Positions 1 through 9,342 are shown, counted from the stretch's first letter. The stretch: DNA of 64,000 bases from Thalassotalea sp. 42_200_T64 (GCA_002162925.1 MABC01000053.1:82535-146534); one strand, 5' to 3'. Numbers and translations: made by a program. Notes: a model not told the origin generated them from the sequence alone.

Positions 1-1
1 T

Positions 2-178
2 CATCCGGCCTATTTCAGTGGTGCTGGTAATAATTATTTTACCTGTCCACCCTATTACTCCAAAGCGGTTATGAGGATAAAATCTTGGAGTCAAAGTGGT
101 AGCTGGGGCGAGAGTGATTGTGGTGTCGCGGGTGGTTCTGGCGGAACTGGCTGGATGAAGAATACATGTCAAGATTAG
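2..178 (+). CDS. C-terminal fragment of an unrecognised protein
   Basis: An open frame enters from the window edge and runs 58 codons to a TAG at 176-178. The peptide is rich in Gly, Ser, Trp and Tyr, has three Cys, and ends in MKNTCQD. I do not recognise the family; a secreted or pilus-like C-terminus is possible from composition only. The start lies outside the window, so the reading rests on the open frame and biased composition. Confidence 0.45.
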   Translation, partial: HPAYFSGAGNNYFTCPPYYSKAVMRIKSWSQSGSWGESDCGVAGGSGGTGWMKNTCQD

Positions 179-252
179 TCGATGAAAACCTATTATAATG
201 CTATTTGATCCTGCATCTAGTAGCTTGTAGCCTAAACGTCGTTTGGAACTAA

Positions 253-1239
253 ATGAATATCTTTATCACAAAAATTGCCTCAGTAAAGCTGACGTTTGTA
301 TTATTGCTTATGCTGCTTTTTACTATTATTGTTGCTTATAATGGTGAATTTTCCTGGGTAACTTGGCTAGCATTACCGTTAGTTTTATTGTTATTGAATT
401 TAGTTGCTGCGATATTTTCAAATAAGGCTTTTCGCAGTAATTTACCGTTATTACTGTTCCACTTAACCTTGTTGCTTACCGTGCTTTTAGTTGCACTCAG
501 CCGTTTAACTTATCTGGATGCTCATGTCGAACTATTTGAAGGCGAAGTGTTTGATGGCAAACTTGCAGGCCAAAAAAATGGCTTATTGCATCAATACAGC
601 CTAAAAGCCGGTGATTTCACCAATATTGCCGTGCAATTAGAGTTCACGCCTATGGTGGCCATTACCGCAATACGTAGTCGAGTTTTGGTAGCCACTAACG
701 CGGGGCCGCATGAAGTTGTCATTGGTGAGCATAAACCCTTGGTTATCAATAACTACCGATTTTATGTTAGTCGTAATGTTGGTTATTCTGCCGTGTTTAG
801 CTGGCAGGCCCTGCAAGAAAATAGTCCTAACCTGCCGACAGAAACAGGTACCATTCACTTTCCACCATTTTTGACCAATCAATTTAACCAGTCGAATTCC
901 TGGCAAGTGCCTAATAGCGATATTGAGCTTTGGTTTATGTTACAGCCTGAAGAAGATTTGTTAGCAGAAAGAAAATCAATTCAGCTAGCGCCACCACAAA
1001 ATCATTATATGGTCGTGCGTAACGGTGAAGATCGGCAAGAATTAAGAGTCGGACACCAGTTGCATTTGCCACAAGGCATCTTAACTTACCATGGTCTACG
1101 TACCTGGATGGGTTACAAAGTTCATTATGACCCTTTTAAGGCTTATTTATTAGCAACTTCACTACTAACGGTATTGTGTTTAGCCTGGTTTTTTTGGCAA
1201 AAATTCAATCAACGCAGCTGGCTAACGCCAGTAGCATAA
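253..1239 (+). CDS. resB: ResB/CcsB-like cytochrome c biogenesis protein
   Basis: Predicted membrane subunit of the system II (CcsBA) cytochrome c synthase, which moves haem to the outer face and attaches it to apocytochromes. Three hydrophobic segments lie near residues 8-30, 36-54 and 60-84, the third with a His in LLLFHLTLLL. A periplasmic domain of about 200 residues and a last membrane segment (about 298-316) follow, which is the ResB topology. At 328 residues it is shorter than many ResB proteins. The probable partner CcsA lies 3 kb away on the other strand, so the two are not one operon. The family call is from topology and overall resemblance. Confidence 0.72.
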   Translation: MNIFITKIASVKLTFVLLLMLLFTIIVAYNGEFSWVTWLALPLVLLLLNLVAAIFSNKAFRSNLPLLLFHLTLLLTVLLVALSRLTYLDAHVELFEGEVFDGKLAGQKNGLLHQYSLKAGDFTNIAVQLEFTPMVAITAIRSRVLVATNAGPHEVVIGEHKPLVINNYRFYVSRNVGYSAVFSWQALQENSPNLPTETGTIHFPPFLTNQFNQSNSWQVPNSDIELWFMLQPEEDLLAERKSIQLAPPQNHYMVVRNGEDRQELRVGHQLHLPQGILTYHGLRTWMGYKVHYDPFKAYLLATSLLTVLCLAWFFWQKFNQRSWLTPVA

Positions 1240-1345
1240 GATGTATTATTATGTTGCTGCCTATTCGGCTAATGGTTGATCAAAACAAAAAATTGTTCTG
1301 CATGGAAAAATTAATGTAAAATACTGCATTAACCCAAGACCCAAC

Positions 1346-4026
1346 TTACTGTACCGTAAACTCTTTACTTCCTAATATTTGCTCACCAGCTAAAATGACT
1401 ACTTGCCAAGTGCCTCTCTGAAGAGCTTGTGGAGGCGTTAGTTTTTTATACCTATCGCAAATGCCGGGTGAAACTTTGAGTTCAAATGGAAAGCCCTCAC
1501 CATTTGGAGAAACTAAAACTAAGGTAAACCGCTGGAATCTGTCTTCGCAAAACCAAATAGTTTGTATATCAATTCTATCCGTACTATCAAGAGTGTTTTT
1601 AGGAGTAAAACCAGTGCTATCGTTTATCAATCCAACATTTACAGATTTTAAGCGGTTTATGTTAGTGCTATTAGCGGGTAGCGTGGTGAATTGATCGATT
1701 AAAAATGAATAAGAGCCTAATAGCCTGGTATTTTGTTTAATGGTGATTGTCCACTGGCCAATAGTCAAAGGCTGCTGATGAAATAGCCGCGTTAGTATCC
1801 CGGATTGGTTTTTGTCTATGGTTAAAGATTGCTTAAATTGTTGGTGTACCTTTCCGAAACTTGATTTGGGCCCTTTCCAATATACATCAAAGGTTTCATT
1901 CGGTTTGGGGTTTAACCAACGAATATTTATCGCTACCTGCGCTTGCGGGTTAAATGTGTTAGCTTCGGTAAATATTATTGGTGAGCGGTTTTCTTCAGCG
2001 GTGTGACGTTGCTCCAAATAACCTACTTTGAGCTTCGCTAAACCTTGATGATTATTATATAGCTGAGCATTTTCTTTGACTAACGGCTTTTGCTCGAATA
2101 ATGTTAAAAAGTCATTATGCTTTTGAATATACCAACTTTTAGTTAATTTTGCATAGTGCTCTGTTTGTTGCTTAAATTCATCTCTGAGCGCTAAGTTATG
2201 CTGTAAATCAGGGTCAATGTTTAAATCATACAAGTGTTTTTCTTGGTTATAGCCCTGTTCAAGGTATTTGTATTGACCATCCTTTAACCCCCAATAATGT
2301 GGCTGGGCATTGCTTTCAAAGAAATATTGAATTTTTGTTTGAAAATTTTCAGTAAGTACATTACGAGTTTTATAATCGCCAAAATTGTTATTTCCAGCAA
2401 TGCTTGCCAAAGTAGGGAGTATGTCACCATGATCTATACTTCTCTTAGAAATCACCGATTGCGTGATAGCTCCTGGCGCCGAGATCATTAAGAAGTTTTT
2501 TAAAGTGCTTTCCTTTAATAACATACGCTCTAGTGCATGATCGCCAGTAATTGCAAAAATGGTTTTCTGGTAAAGATTATTTGTTTTTAGCTGTTCTATT
2601 AAGCTACCTAGAGCATTATCTACAAAATGAAGTGCTTTATAATAAGCTTTGTCATTGACTGTTAGTTCGTCATAATCGGTTAGTAACACGCTTTGAAAAT
2701 TACCAGGCAGAGTGAACGGTTGATGTGGTGAATTACTAATAAACTGAACAAAGAATGGCTTCGAATTATCACTAGTGTTGTTGATCCATTGATTCATTCT
2801 CTTAACTACGACTCTGTCATCCCCCCCCAACTATTGAATTCTGTAATGTTATGCTGTGGTAATTTAGGGTCAAAGTAATCGATATGATCAAACTCTGCCT
2901 GTTTAAATAAACTCAACAGGTTGCGAAATTTTAAGTTCGATGCAGAAAATAACCCGGTATTATAACCTTGCTTTTTTATTTCTATTGGTAGCAACACTCC
3001 TGAAAAAGGCTGTTTAATGATTTCTGGTGTGGAAACCCGGGTTGAAATTTCGCCTCCTGTTAAAATGGAGATATTTTCTATTTCGCTTGTTGCCCTATTT
3101 AAGGTCAAATCATTAAAAATGATACTATGCTGATATAATTCATCTAAGTTTGGAGTGATATGCTTATCTAATACGCCTTTTGGGAATAAGTCAGCATTAC
3201 CAACTGATTCTAATACGATTAATACAATATTCGGTTTAACTAGTTGTTGTATTTGCCGTGTCGCCAAGGCTAATTTAGCTTCATTTTCAGGCGTTAACCT
3301 TGCTTGTCCATAACGCAGTGAATAAAGATCTTGTTCAATCGGTAAGTCAAATTCGGCTACTTTTTGTGATTGCAGGGAATGACTTAGAATGTAGCTAAAA
3401 GCATTTTGACTTCTTTTGCTTGCTAAATCGTTTAGGTTGAAGAATTGGGCAGATACGATGTGAACCACAATTAAGCAGCCGAACAACACTGGGATACCAA
3501 ACTGTACTAATTTTTTTAAGGGTTGGTTGTTCCACAATAGTGCAATTACGTTATAGCTTGTGGTCATCGGCGACATTAATGAGCAGATGAGTAATAGCAA
3601 TGTTAGGTTGAATAAGACAGTTGGGCTGATAAAGCTGATTATTGAACTATAAAAATAGCTGGTTTCATTAAGTTCACTGATGCGCCAGTAAGGTAAATGA
3701 TTGTGAAAAAATCCATATGTGGCTTGGTCGACAATGGCATAGAGACCGATTATAAAAATTAACGCAGGTATTAACCAATCGTACATATTTTTGGCTAAAG
3801 AAGAATTTTGCTTTATTGCAATTTGTTTTAAAGCAAAACAAATAACAGCAAAGACTAAGGCTACCCATATATTTTGCCATTGCAGCATTAATAAACTAAT
3901 CAACATTGAAAGGGAAAACCAAGAACTATGGCTTTCTACTTGAATAAAAAAGAGTAATAACCAAAAAACACCGGCAAATAAAAGGGTAATAAATTGGTTG
4001 AAATGTACAGTTTCGGTAATTCGCAC
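1346..4026 (-). pseudogene. LTA-synthase/OpgB-like membrane phosphotransferase, frameshifted at G8
   Basis: Two abutting ORFs (2806-4026 and 1346-2830) are the halves of one alkaline-phosphatase-superfamily protein. The first has about five N-terminal membrane segments, then VLESVGN (metal-binding Glu) and NRATSE (candidate catalytic Thr). The second carries ITGDHALE (metal-binding Asp-His) and a C-terminal beta-rich extension. LTA synthase, OpgB and phosphoethanolamine transferases share this plan. The frames join at a run of eight G on the coding strand; nine (or six) G would give a continuous ...FNSWGGDDRV... reading. The start is GTG at 4026. The substrate cannot be told. It could be phase-variable rather than dead. 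Confidence 0.75.
2821..2828. repeat. G8/C8 homopolymer at the frameshift
   Basis: Eight consecutive C on the plus strand (G8 in the coding sense), exactly where the two halves of the LTA-synthase-like gene change frame. Tracts of this length are prone to slippage during replication and to miscounting in sequencing. Confidence 0.9.
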
Positions 4027-4166
4027 TAGTTATTCCAAATAAAAAATTCGTCCAGTTAGGTTGTAATCAAATCATTGCACACTAATGTTGATAGTGTTGA
4101 GCCATAGTAAAATTTAGGTAATATTTAATTTTGTCATTAGAGATTTAATCTGTGTAATTATAATTT

Positions 4167-5009
4167 TTAAATCACTCCTTTATGCGCCACCATGGAAATA
4201 AATGGTACCCCAAAAAAGGTGACGAAAGATATGATAAATACCATGATGATCATGACTGAACTAATATCTGGTTTTATTTTCCAAGTAATCCGAGCATGTA
4301 ATAACAAAGCAACAAGTAACCAAGAAATGAATGACCAGGTTTCTAAAGAATCCCAAGCCCAATATCGTCCCCAGGCGTCTTGCGCCCATATGGCTCCCGC
4401 GATTAACATTAAGGTGTCAAAAATCAAACCGACGGCGACAAAGCGGAAGGCCAATATTGCTAGGTTTTCATCTGCAGGTAGTTGCTTAAACCAATGATAA
4501 CATGTTCTAAATTTTCGCAGTAAAATAACAACAGATAAGGCCACCGCCATATAAAATATTCCAAGGTATACTTTCCCAAAAGCCACATGAATATACAGCC
4601 ATATTGTTTGATATGTTGCAGGGTAAATTGATTCTTCTGCAGGCGCCAATAATATCCAGGCCATCATCATAAATAACACCGGTTGAGCGATGACCAGTGG
4701 TAATCGAATTTCTTTAATTCGCCAAAACACCAATAGCCAGATTAAGGTGAAACTCCAGATATTACTCGATAGTATTTCAAACATAGTGACAAATGGGCCA
4801 TGGTCGAGTCGATACCATCTTAGAGCCAATGCCATGGTGTGGATAACGAAACCTAACGAGGTTAGATAAGGAATAATAGTAGGCACTTTACGCCACACAA
4901 CAGTGCTGATTATGGCGATGCTGCCAGAGAAAACGTATAAGGTTAACGCTGCCCATAAGAATAATAACTCATTATCTAAAGAGGATAGTTTAACTAACCA
5001 GTCAGTCAT
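4167..5009 (-). CDS. ccsA: CcsA-like cytochrome c biogenesis protein
   Basis: Polytopic membrane protein of 280 residues. The Trp-rich WWD signature of haem-handling proteins is seen as WGRYWAWDSLETW near residues 213-225; the usual form is WDPKE, so the SL is a mild deviation. About eight hydrophobic segments are visible, as in CcsA/ResC. It should form the haem export and ligation complex with the ResB-like protein. The divergent TPR gene starts 126 bp away. The same organism carries ccmI (system I) at 12.1 kb, so this pair may serve a dedicated set of cytochromes, which is inference. Confidence 0.82.
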   Translation of the reverse strand: MTDWLVKLSSLDNELLFLWAALTLYVFSGSIAIISTVVWRKVPTIIPYLTSLGFVIHTMALALRWYRLDHGPFVTMFEILSSNIWSFTLIWLLVFWRIKEIRLPLVIAQPVLFMMMAWILLAPAEESIYPATYQTIWLYIHVAFGKVYLGIFYMAVALSVVILLRKFRTCYHWFKQLPADENLAILAFRFVAVGLIFDTLMLIAGAIWAQDAWGRYWAWDSLETWSFISWLLVALLLHARITWKIKPDISSVMIIMVFIISFVTFFGVPFISMVAHKGVI

Positions 5010-5134
5010 GGTGATTTTTACCCAAGTAATTATTAAATAGCAATTTAAATCTGATAATAGAGCATGGTATCATTGCTTATGAGTTAATCCCTAGTTGTTT
5101 TTCCTTGTTTAAATGTATGTTTTCTGGAGTAAAA

Positions 5135-5803
5135 GTGAATTTATTAAAAGATATACGCGTGCGAGCATTGGCGGTGTTGGTGATAGCAATTGCGCTTATT
5201 GGCTTTTTGTTAAAACAGACGCCAGATAGCTGGGTGGTTGGCGATCAGAAAAACTACGACAACAACGCTACGATACCAACCTATTTAATTAAACCTGAGC
5301 AAGATAAAGCTGAAGAGTCAGAGCCAGTAATTTTGGCTAAGCTCGATCCTAAAGGGCATGCCAGCCAGCAACAACATTTGCAGTTGCAACAACAGTTTAG
5401 TGACGCCGCTGAGTTATTGCGAATTGGTCATCACCAACAGGCGATAACGGTATTACATAAAGTGCTGCAGCAACAGCCAAATATGGTGGAAGCGCATGTT
5501 AATTTAGGCTTTGCGATGTTGGGTTTGAAAGATCTGCAAAAAGCTGCAAATTCGTTTGCTTATGCTCTAGAGCTAAGACCAGAACAAGCTAATGCTTATT
5601 ATGGTTTGGCGCTGGTTGCAGAACAAGAGCAAGATTATGAAATAGCCCTTAGCGCTATGCGTACTTATATCCATTTACGTGAAGACGATCTTTACATTGC
5701 AAAAGCCCGAGCCGCTCTGAACTTTTGGCAACAACAACTTGCTCAGCAAAAACAAACTCAACAAACCACTAAGACAAAGGAATTAACAGAAAATAGTAAG
5801 TAA
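5135..5803 (+). CDS. Membrane-anchored TPR protein, possibly a cytochrome c maturation helper
   Basis: The track start at 5105 is TTG. I prefer GTG at 5135, preceded by TGGAG at a normal distance, giving 222 residues. An N-terminal membrane anchor (VRALAVLVIAIALIGFLL) is followed by a Gln-rich stretch and about three TPR units (for example MVEAHVNLGFAMLGLKDLQKA). NrfG and CcmI use TPRs to hold apocytochromes, and this gene is divergent from ccsA, so a chaperone role is plausible but inferred. The C-terminal 25 residues are Gln/Thr/Lys-rich and probably disordered. Confidence 0.7.
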   Translation: MNLLKDIRVRALAVLVIAIALIGFLLKQTPDSWVVGDQKNYDNNATIPTYLIKPEQDKAEESEPVILAKLDPKGHASQQQHLQLQQQFSDAAELLRIGHHQQAITVLHKVLQQQPNMVEAHVNLGFAMLGLKDLQKAANSFAYALELRPEQANAYYGLALVAEQEQDYEIALSAMRTYIHLREDDLYIAKARAALNFWQQQLAQQKQTQQTTKTKELTENSK

Positions 5804-5854
5804 TCGACAGGTTAAATTAACGTCTATTCATTACCGTCTAAATCGTTAAAAGTT

Positions 5855-5868
5855 ATGATCTTAATCAA
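5855..5868 (+). promoter_or_regulatory. FNR/CRP-type site (ATGAT-N4-ATCAA)
   Basis: ATGATCTTAATCAA matches the FNR consensus TTGAT-N4-ATCAA at 9 of 10 informative bases. It lies about 106 bp upstream of the small membrane protein gene at 5975. Single sites of this quality can occur by chance in AT-rich DNA; two better-placed sites occur elsewhere in the window. Confidence 0.5.
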
Positions 5869-5974
5869 ACTACCCGGGTAAGCAAACCGTATAATTATCA
5901 GTATGTTTATTGTTCAAGTCGCTAGCAAAAAAATTGTTAATCGCTGAACCATTTGAATAGATATTGAGATAAAA

Positions 5975-6394
5975 ATGCGCTTACCAAAAATCGTTTATGA
6001 GAATATGCCGTACTTATATTTTGTTGCAAGTGCGCTTTGCTTTGTTTACGCCGAAAACATTTACCTATTTTTTTCTGCCGCCATTCTGTATTTTGCTGGC
6101 ACCTTTGTTTGGTGTATGCGCTCTTCTTATCGTCGTAAAGATACCCCCAGCCGATTTGCCAAGAGTATCTTTAATTTTCGTTTAGGTGACTCTTTATACG
6201 AGCTTATGCCTTTTCTTGAATTTGCTCTCGGCATTTGTATTATTCATTTCTTTACCATAGATATTGTGATTGCCTGCGGGTTTATCTTTTGCTTTATTGG
6301 CGTTAAAAATTTAATCATGCGCATCATTAACCGTCGCAAATATACGGCAGAGTTAGCTTTTGGCAAGAGGATGGCGGGTAAGAAAGCTGAGTAA
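5975..6394 (+). CDS. Small polytopic membrane protein, function unknown
   Basis: 139 residues with about four hydrophobic segments: two in the first 50 residues and two around residues 80-115. The loop between them is basic (RSSYRRKDTPSRF) and the tail is basic (INRRKYTAELAFGKRMAGKKAE). I do not recognise the family. The start ATG at 5975 follows TTGAGATAAAA, a weak ribosome-binding site. The FNR-like site upstream suggests oxygen-dependent expression, which is inference. Confidence 0.65.
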   Translation: MRLPKIVYENMPYLYFVASALCFVYAENIYLFFSAAILYFAGTFVWCMRSSYRRKDTPSRFAKSIFNFRLGDSLYELMPFLEFALGICIIHFFTIDIVIACGFIFCFIGVKNLIMRIINRRKYTAELAFGKRMAGKKAE

Positions 6395-6479
6395 CCTGAG
6401 TTCAGGTTAAATAAGGTACGCAATTAACACGTTATTTCTTATCTACGAAACTCATCTGGCTGCAGCGCATTTCTTCAGA

Positions 6480-7079
6480 TTAGTTATTATTTACTATCTC
6501 GGGTAGGCGGTATGGCACACTAGCGATATTATCCATGATCATGTTAAATGCCGCGTCATCATCCCAATTGGCGTAACTGCGCAGGTAACTGGTGACTTTT
6601 CCCTGGCGATTCAGGATGAAGGTAGCGGGTACCGCATCAACAGGAAATATTTTGCCCAGTTGTTTGTCGGTATCGATGAACATATCTAAGTGTTTGATAT
6701 CGAGTTGCTGATAAAAACCACTAACCAACTCCAAACCTTCATCATCTATTGAAATAGGCAATAACACAAAGTCAGTGTCTTTGAATTTGTCTTTCAATCT
6801 GTCGAGCTCGGGTAATTCCCGCAAGCACGGTCCACACCAGGTAGCCCAGACATTTACTAAGATGACTTTGCCTTTATAATCGTTAAAGTTGACTTGCGCG
6901 CCGAGATTGTTGTAAAAATTAACCGGCTCGAGGTATCGCGCCGGCTTTACCTGCTTAAAACTGGCAACGGTGCCGTCACTGGGATTATCTTTTTGATGAT
7001 CAGCATGACTCAGAGCCGCAACAAAAAGGGCAGAGGTGAGAACCACAAGGTTAACAAGGCTTGGTTTGAATATATTCAT
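6480..7079 (-). CDS. TlpA/ResA-like periplasmic thioredoxin
   Basis: A secreted thioredoxin-fold protein. The signal peptide MNIFKPSLVNLVVLTSALFV..ALSHA precedes the fold, and the redox motif WCGPC sits at residues 81-85. The Pro loop appears as VDAVPATF. The track starts 24 bases earlier (7103), inside the T-tract of an upstream terminator, so I prefer ATG at 7079 (199 residues). TlpA and ResA proteins reduce disulfides of apocytochromes or copper chaperones. It stands next to a P19-like metal protein, and Campylobacter P19 loci also carry thioredoxin-like genes. Confidence 0.85.
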   Translation of the reverse strand: MNIFKPSLVNLVVLTSALFVAALSHADHQKDNPSDGTVASFKQVKPARYLEPVNFYNNLGAQVNFNDYKGKVILVNVWATWCGPCLRELPELDRLKDKFKDTDFVLLPISIDDEGLELVSGFYQQLDIKHLDMFIDTDKQLGKIFPVDAVPATFILNRQGKVTSYLRSYANWDDDAAFNMIMDNIASVPYRLPEIVNNN

Positions 7080-7101
7080 TTTTACTATAATTTCAATTGT
7101 C

Positions 7102-7127
7102 AAAAAAGGCGAGAAAACTCGCCTTTT
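7102..7127 (-). terminator. Rho-independent terminator after the P19-like gene
   Basis: On the minus strand AAAAGGCGAG-TTTT-CTCGCCTTTT runs into a T-rich tail. It lies between the P19-like gene and the tlpA-like gene, so the latter relies on read-through or its own promoter. Confidence 0.85.
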
Positions 7128-7163
7128 GGTAAAGTTGCTAATTAGCGGCTATTTTACGATGGC

Positions 7164-7736
7164 TTAGTAGCCGCCTTTTTTACCTATACCTAAGTAGGTC
7201 AAGTCCCACGATACCATAAAGGGTTTAAACCAGGCAGAAGGCGCCGTTTCTTTATCCATGTGTAGCATTAAATCTGGTGCCGTTACCCGGTACTTGATCG
7301 AGTACTTACCTACGCCATTTAATTTTACGTTATTACCATAATGGGGTCCGTCGTTGGCGATCATTGGCATTAATGAACCTGAGGTAAACCACTTGGTGCC
7401 TACTTTTTCGATGCGGTAATCAACCTTTAAATACGGCATCCAGGCACCTGCTTTGAAGCTGTAGGGATTATCTTCGGTGACTTCAACTCTTAACTCCAGA
7501 TGAATGTCGGCACCCTCTGGAATGGCATGGTCCATATCATCCATATTCATTGGCATTTCATGACCCATGGCAGCATGATCCATGCCTGCCATTTCAGACA
7601 TGATCACCGGCTGAATGTACATGCCTTTAAATTCCATGCCATATTTCACAAAACCTTGTTCTTGTGTTTGACCCGCAGCATTTACATTTAACGTGGTTAA
7701 CAATAAAGCAGCAAAGGTTAATAATTTTATTTTCAT
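7164..7736 (-). CDS. P19/FtrA/Tp34-like periplasmic iron-copper protein with Met-rich insertion
   Basis: 190 residues with a 20-residue signal peptide (...LNVNA|AGQ). Family marks are the strand GMEFKGMYIQPV, ADIHLE (His79), the DGPHYG loop and HMDKET; P19-family proteins bind Cu and Fe through Met and His at such places. Between residues 46 and 70 there is a Met/His-rich segment containing MDHAAMGHEMPMNMDDMDH, with eight Met and three His, longer than I recall for P19, FetP or FtrA. The FtrD-like gene lies 17 bp upstream, so the two are probably one transcript. No FTR1-type permease or FtrB cupredoxin is nearby. A copper role is inference. Confidence 0.85.
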   Translation of the reverse strand: MKIKLLTFAALLLTTLNVNAAGQTQEQGFVKYGMEFKGMYIQPVIMSEMAGMDHAAMGHEMPMNMDDMDHAIPEGADIHLELRVEVTEDNPYSFKAGAWMPYLKVDYRIEKVGTKWFTSGSLMPMIANDGPHYGNNVKLNGVGKYSIKYRVTAPDLMLHMDKETAPSAWFKPFMVSWDLTYLGIGKKGGY

Positions 7737-7753
7737 ATCATTCTCTAATCATT

Positions 7754-9223
7754 CTAAAGACCAAAAATAGCTGGCCACCAACAGAAACCAACAAATAAAC
7801 TTCCCAGCAGGCCGGTTATGCAAGGTACAATACGGGCTCTTGCCTTAAGTTGTTGTCGGGCCAGAATTTTCCAGCCTAACCATAAGCTCCAGATTATACT
7901 GAAACTGAACAGGGCGATCTTGATCGAGATCAGTGCCGAGTTGTCCAAACCCAAAATAGTTAGCCATTCGAATAGCTTGCCACCTAAACCAATCAGTAAT
8001 GACACCATGGCAACTGGCATATACTGGTAGGCGAGCTCTTTAAAACTTTGTTTGAAGTTATCGGCACTGCCAAACAGTTGCGCCAGGTAGGTGGTTATCG
8101 CGTTAATCGCCGACAACACCACAGTAAATACCAAGGTAACGATAGCCATAAAGCCAACAATAGAGAAAAAGTCTAACCAGTTAAACACTTCTCTGCGCTC
8201 AGGGTGAACACTCATTAACCACCAGGGACCAGATTCACCAACCCAGTACATTTCATTGCTGATAAACCATTCCCCCAGGCTTTGTCGCATCATTTCATAT
8301 TCGGGTAGGGTTAACCATAAAAAACCCCCTAACGCGGAGCCGGTGCCTAATAAGAAAAACCACACTTCGGCAGCACCTGGGTTATGAGTTTTAATTTCTT
8401 CAACTTCTTTACCCGGAGCCCTTAATTTAACCATGACACTCGATTTTGCTTCCGGGTTAACACAACGAAAACATTCGATACAATGGCGAGATTCACGCTT
8501 TTGCCGTAAATCTATCATGGTCGGGCAAAAACTGTTTTCGGCATACTTGTCGCCACCGGCTTTCGGTTTTTTAGAGGTAAACTGCACCACACCCAAGCGT
8601 GAGAACAAGCCAAGCATCAGTCCAATCGGGCACATATGCCGACACCAGGCGCGGTTTTTATTGCCCCAAATAAAGCCGACGATTATCGCCATCAGCATCA
8701 CGCCGCCAAATACTTCCGCCAGGGCCTCTGGATGGTCTCTCACGCCAACGGTTTGCCCCAAAAAGGTAATGATAATAAAACTGACAATTGGCATGCCTTC
8801 CCAGCGAATAATTGCCGGTATGCGTCTACGTAAACCACGCTTATTGGCCCATTCACTGGCGGCCCCCATCGGGCATAATAAACCACACCAGGAGCGCCCG
8901 GTGAAGATGACCGATAAAAACACTAAGGGAAACCAAAGGCCCCACATCAGGTAGTTAGAGAACACGGTAAAGTTATCCAGTGGTGTGGCTTGCTCGCCTG
9001 GGTCGGCGAGAAACAATGGCAAAAACAACAAAACTAAAAATAACCCAAACATCGCCAGATGTACCCAGCGCAGTTTGTCTTTATGGTGATGGAAAAACCA
9101 CTCAAGCCAGGTTAATCGATTATTTTGATCCACGGCTTTCGGATTGACCACCTCGACACTATTAGTAATATCTATTATCTCTATCTCTGCACTCGCAGTT
9201 GTTGAATTGTCATTTATTGCCAT
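7754..9223 (-). CDS. FtrD/NosR/NapH-like membrane polyferredoxin
   Basis: 489 residues with several membrane segments and three Cys clusters: WCGLLCPMG (about residue 115), WCRHMCPIG (about 195), and CIECFRCVNP preceded by FCPTM (about 235-255). The first two are the CxxxCP type of NosR, NapH and CcoG, and the third suggests an [4Fe-4S] centre. Placement next to a P19/FtrA-like gene fits FtrD of the FtrABCD iron system, where it is thought to pass electrons across the membrane. A stand-alone NosR-like electron carrier is the alternative. A perfect FNR box lies 106 bp upstream. Confidence 0.8.
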   Translation of the reverse strand: MAINDNSTTASAEIEIIDITNSVEVVNPKAVDQNNRLTWLEWFFHHHKDKLRWVHLAMFGLFLVLLFLPLFLADPGEQATPLDNFTVFSNYLMWGLWFPLVFLSVIFTGRSWCGLLCPMGAASEWANKRGLRRRIPAIIRWEGMPIVSFIIITFLGQTVGVRDHPEALAEVFGGVMLMAIIVGFIWGNKNRAWCRHMCPIGLMLGLFSRLGVVQFTSKKPKAGGDKYAENSFCPTMIDLRQKRESRHCIECFRCVNPEAKSSVMVKLRAPGKEVEEIKTHNPGAAEVWFFLLGTGSALGGFLWLTLPEYEMMRQSLGEWFISNEMYWVGESGPWWLMSVHPERREVFNWLDFFSIVGFMAIVTLVFTVVLSAINAITTYLAQLFGSADNFKQSFKELAYQYMPVAMVSLLIGLGGKLFEWLTILGLDNSALISIKIALFSFSIIWSLWLGWKILARQQLKARARIVPCITGLLGSLFVGFCWWPAIFGL

Positions 9224-9328
9224 AGTAGCTGCTTCTGGTTATGTCGCAAATAATTACCAATGCCGGTAGTTTTAATGCTGCTATCTTAATCCATTCTTTG
9301 CCACTGTTAAGTGAAATATGGTGTTTCA

Positions 9329-9342
9329 TTGATACTGATCAA
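9329..9342 (-). promoter_or_regulatory. Perfect FNR/ANR box (TTGAT-N4-ATCAA)
   Basis: TTGATACTGATCAA matches the FNR consensus at all ten informative bases and is palindromic. It lies 106 bp upstream of the polyferredoxin start and 117 bp upstream of the divergent EAL gene. Control of the minus-strand metal/redox genes is the simpler reading. Confidence 0.8.

Noticed and set aside
202-217. FNR-like half-site upstream of resB (TTGATCCTGCATC)
   Set aside because: Only one half matches; the second half is CATCT rather than ATCAA.
4192-4497. 101-residue plus ORF opposite ccsA
   Set aside because: Antisense shadow of a long membrane-protein gene; composition is that of reversed hydrophobic codons.
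8433-8954. 173-residue plus ORF opposite the polyferredoxin gene
   Set aside because: Shadow of the clear Cys-motif gene on the other strand.
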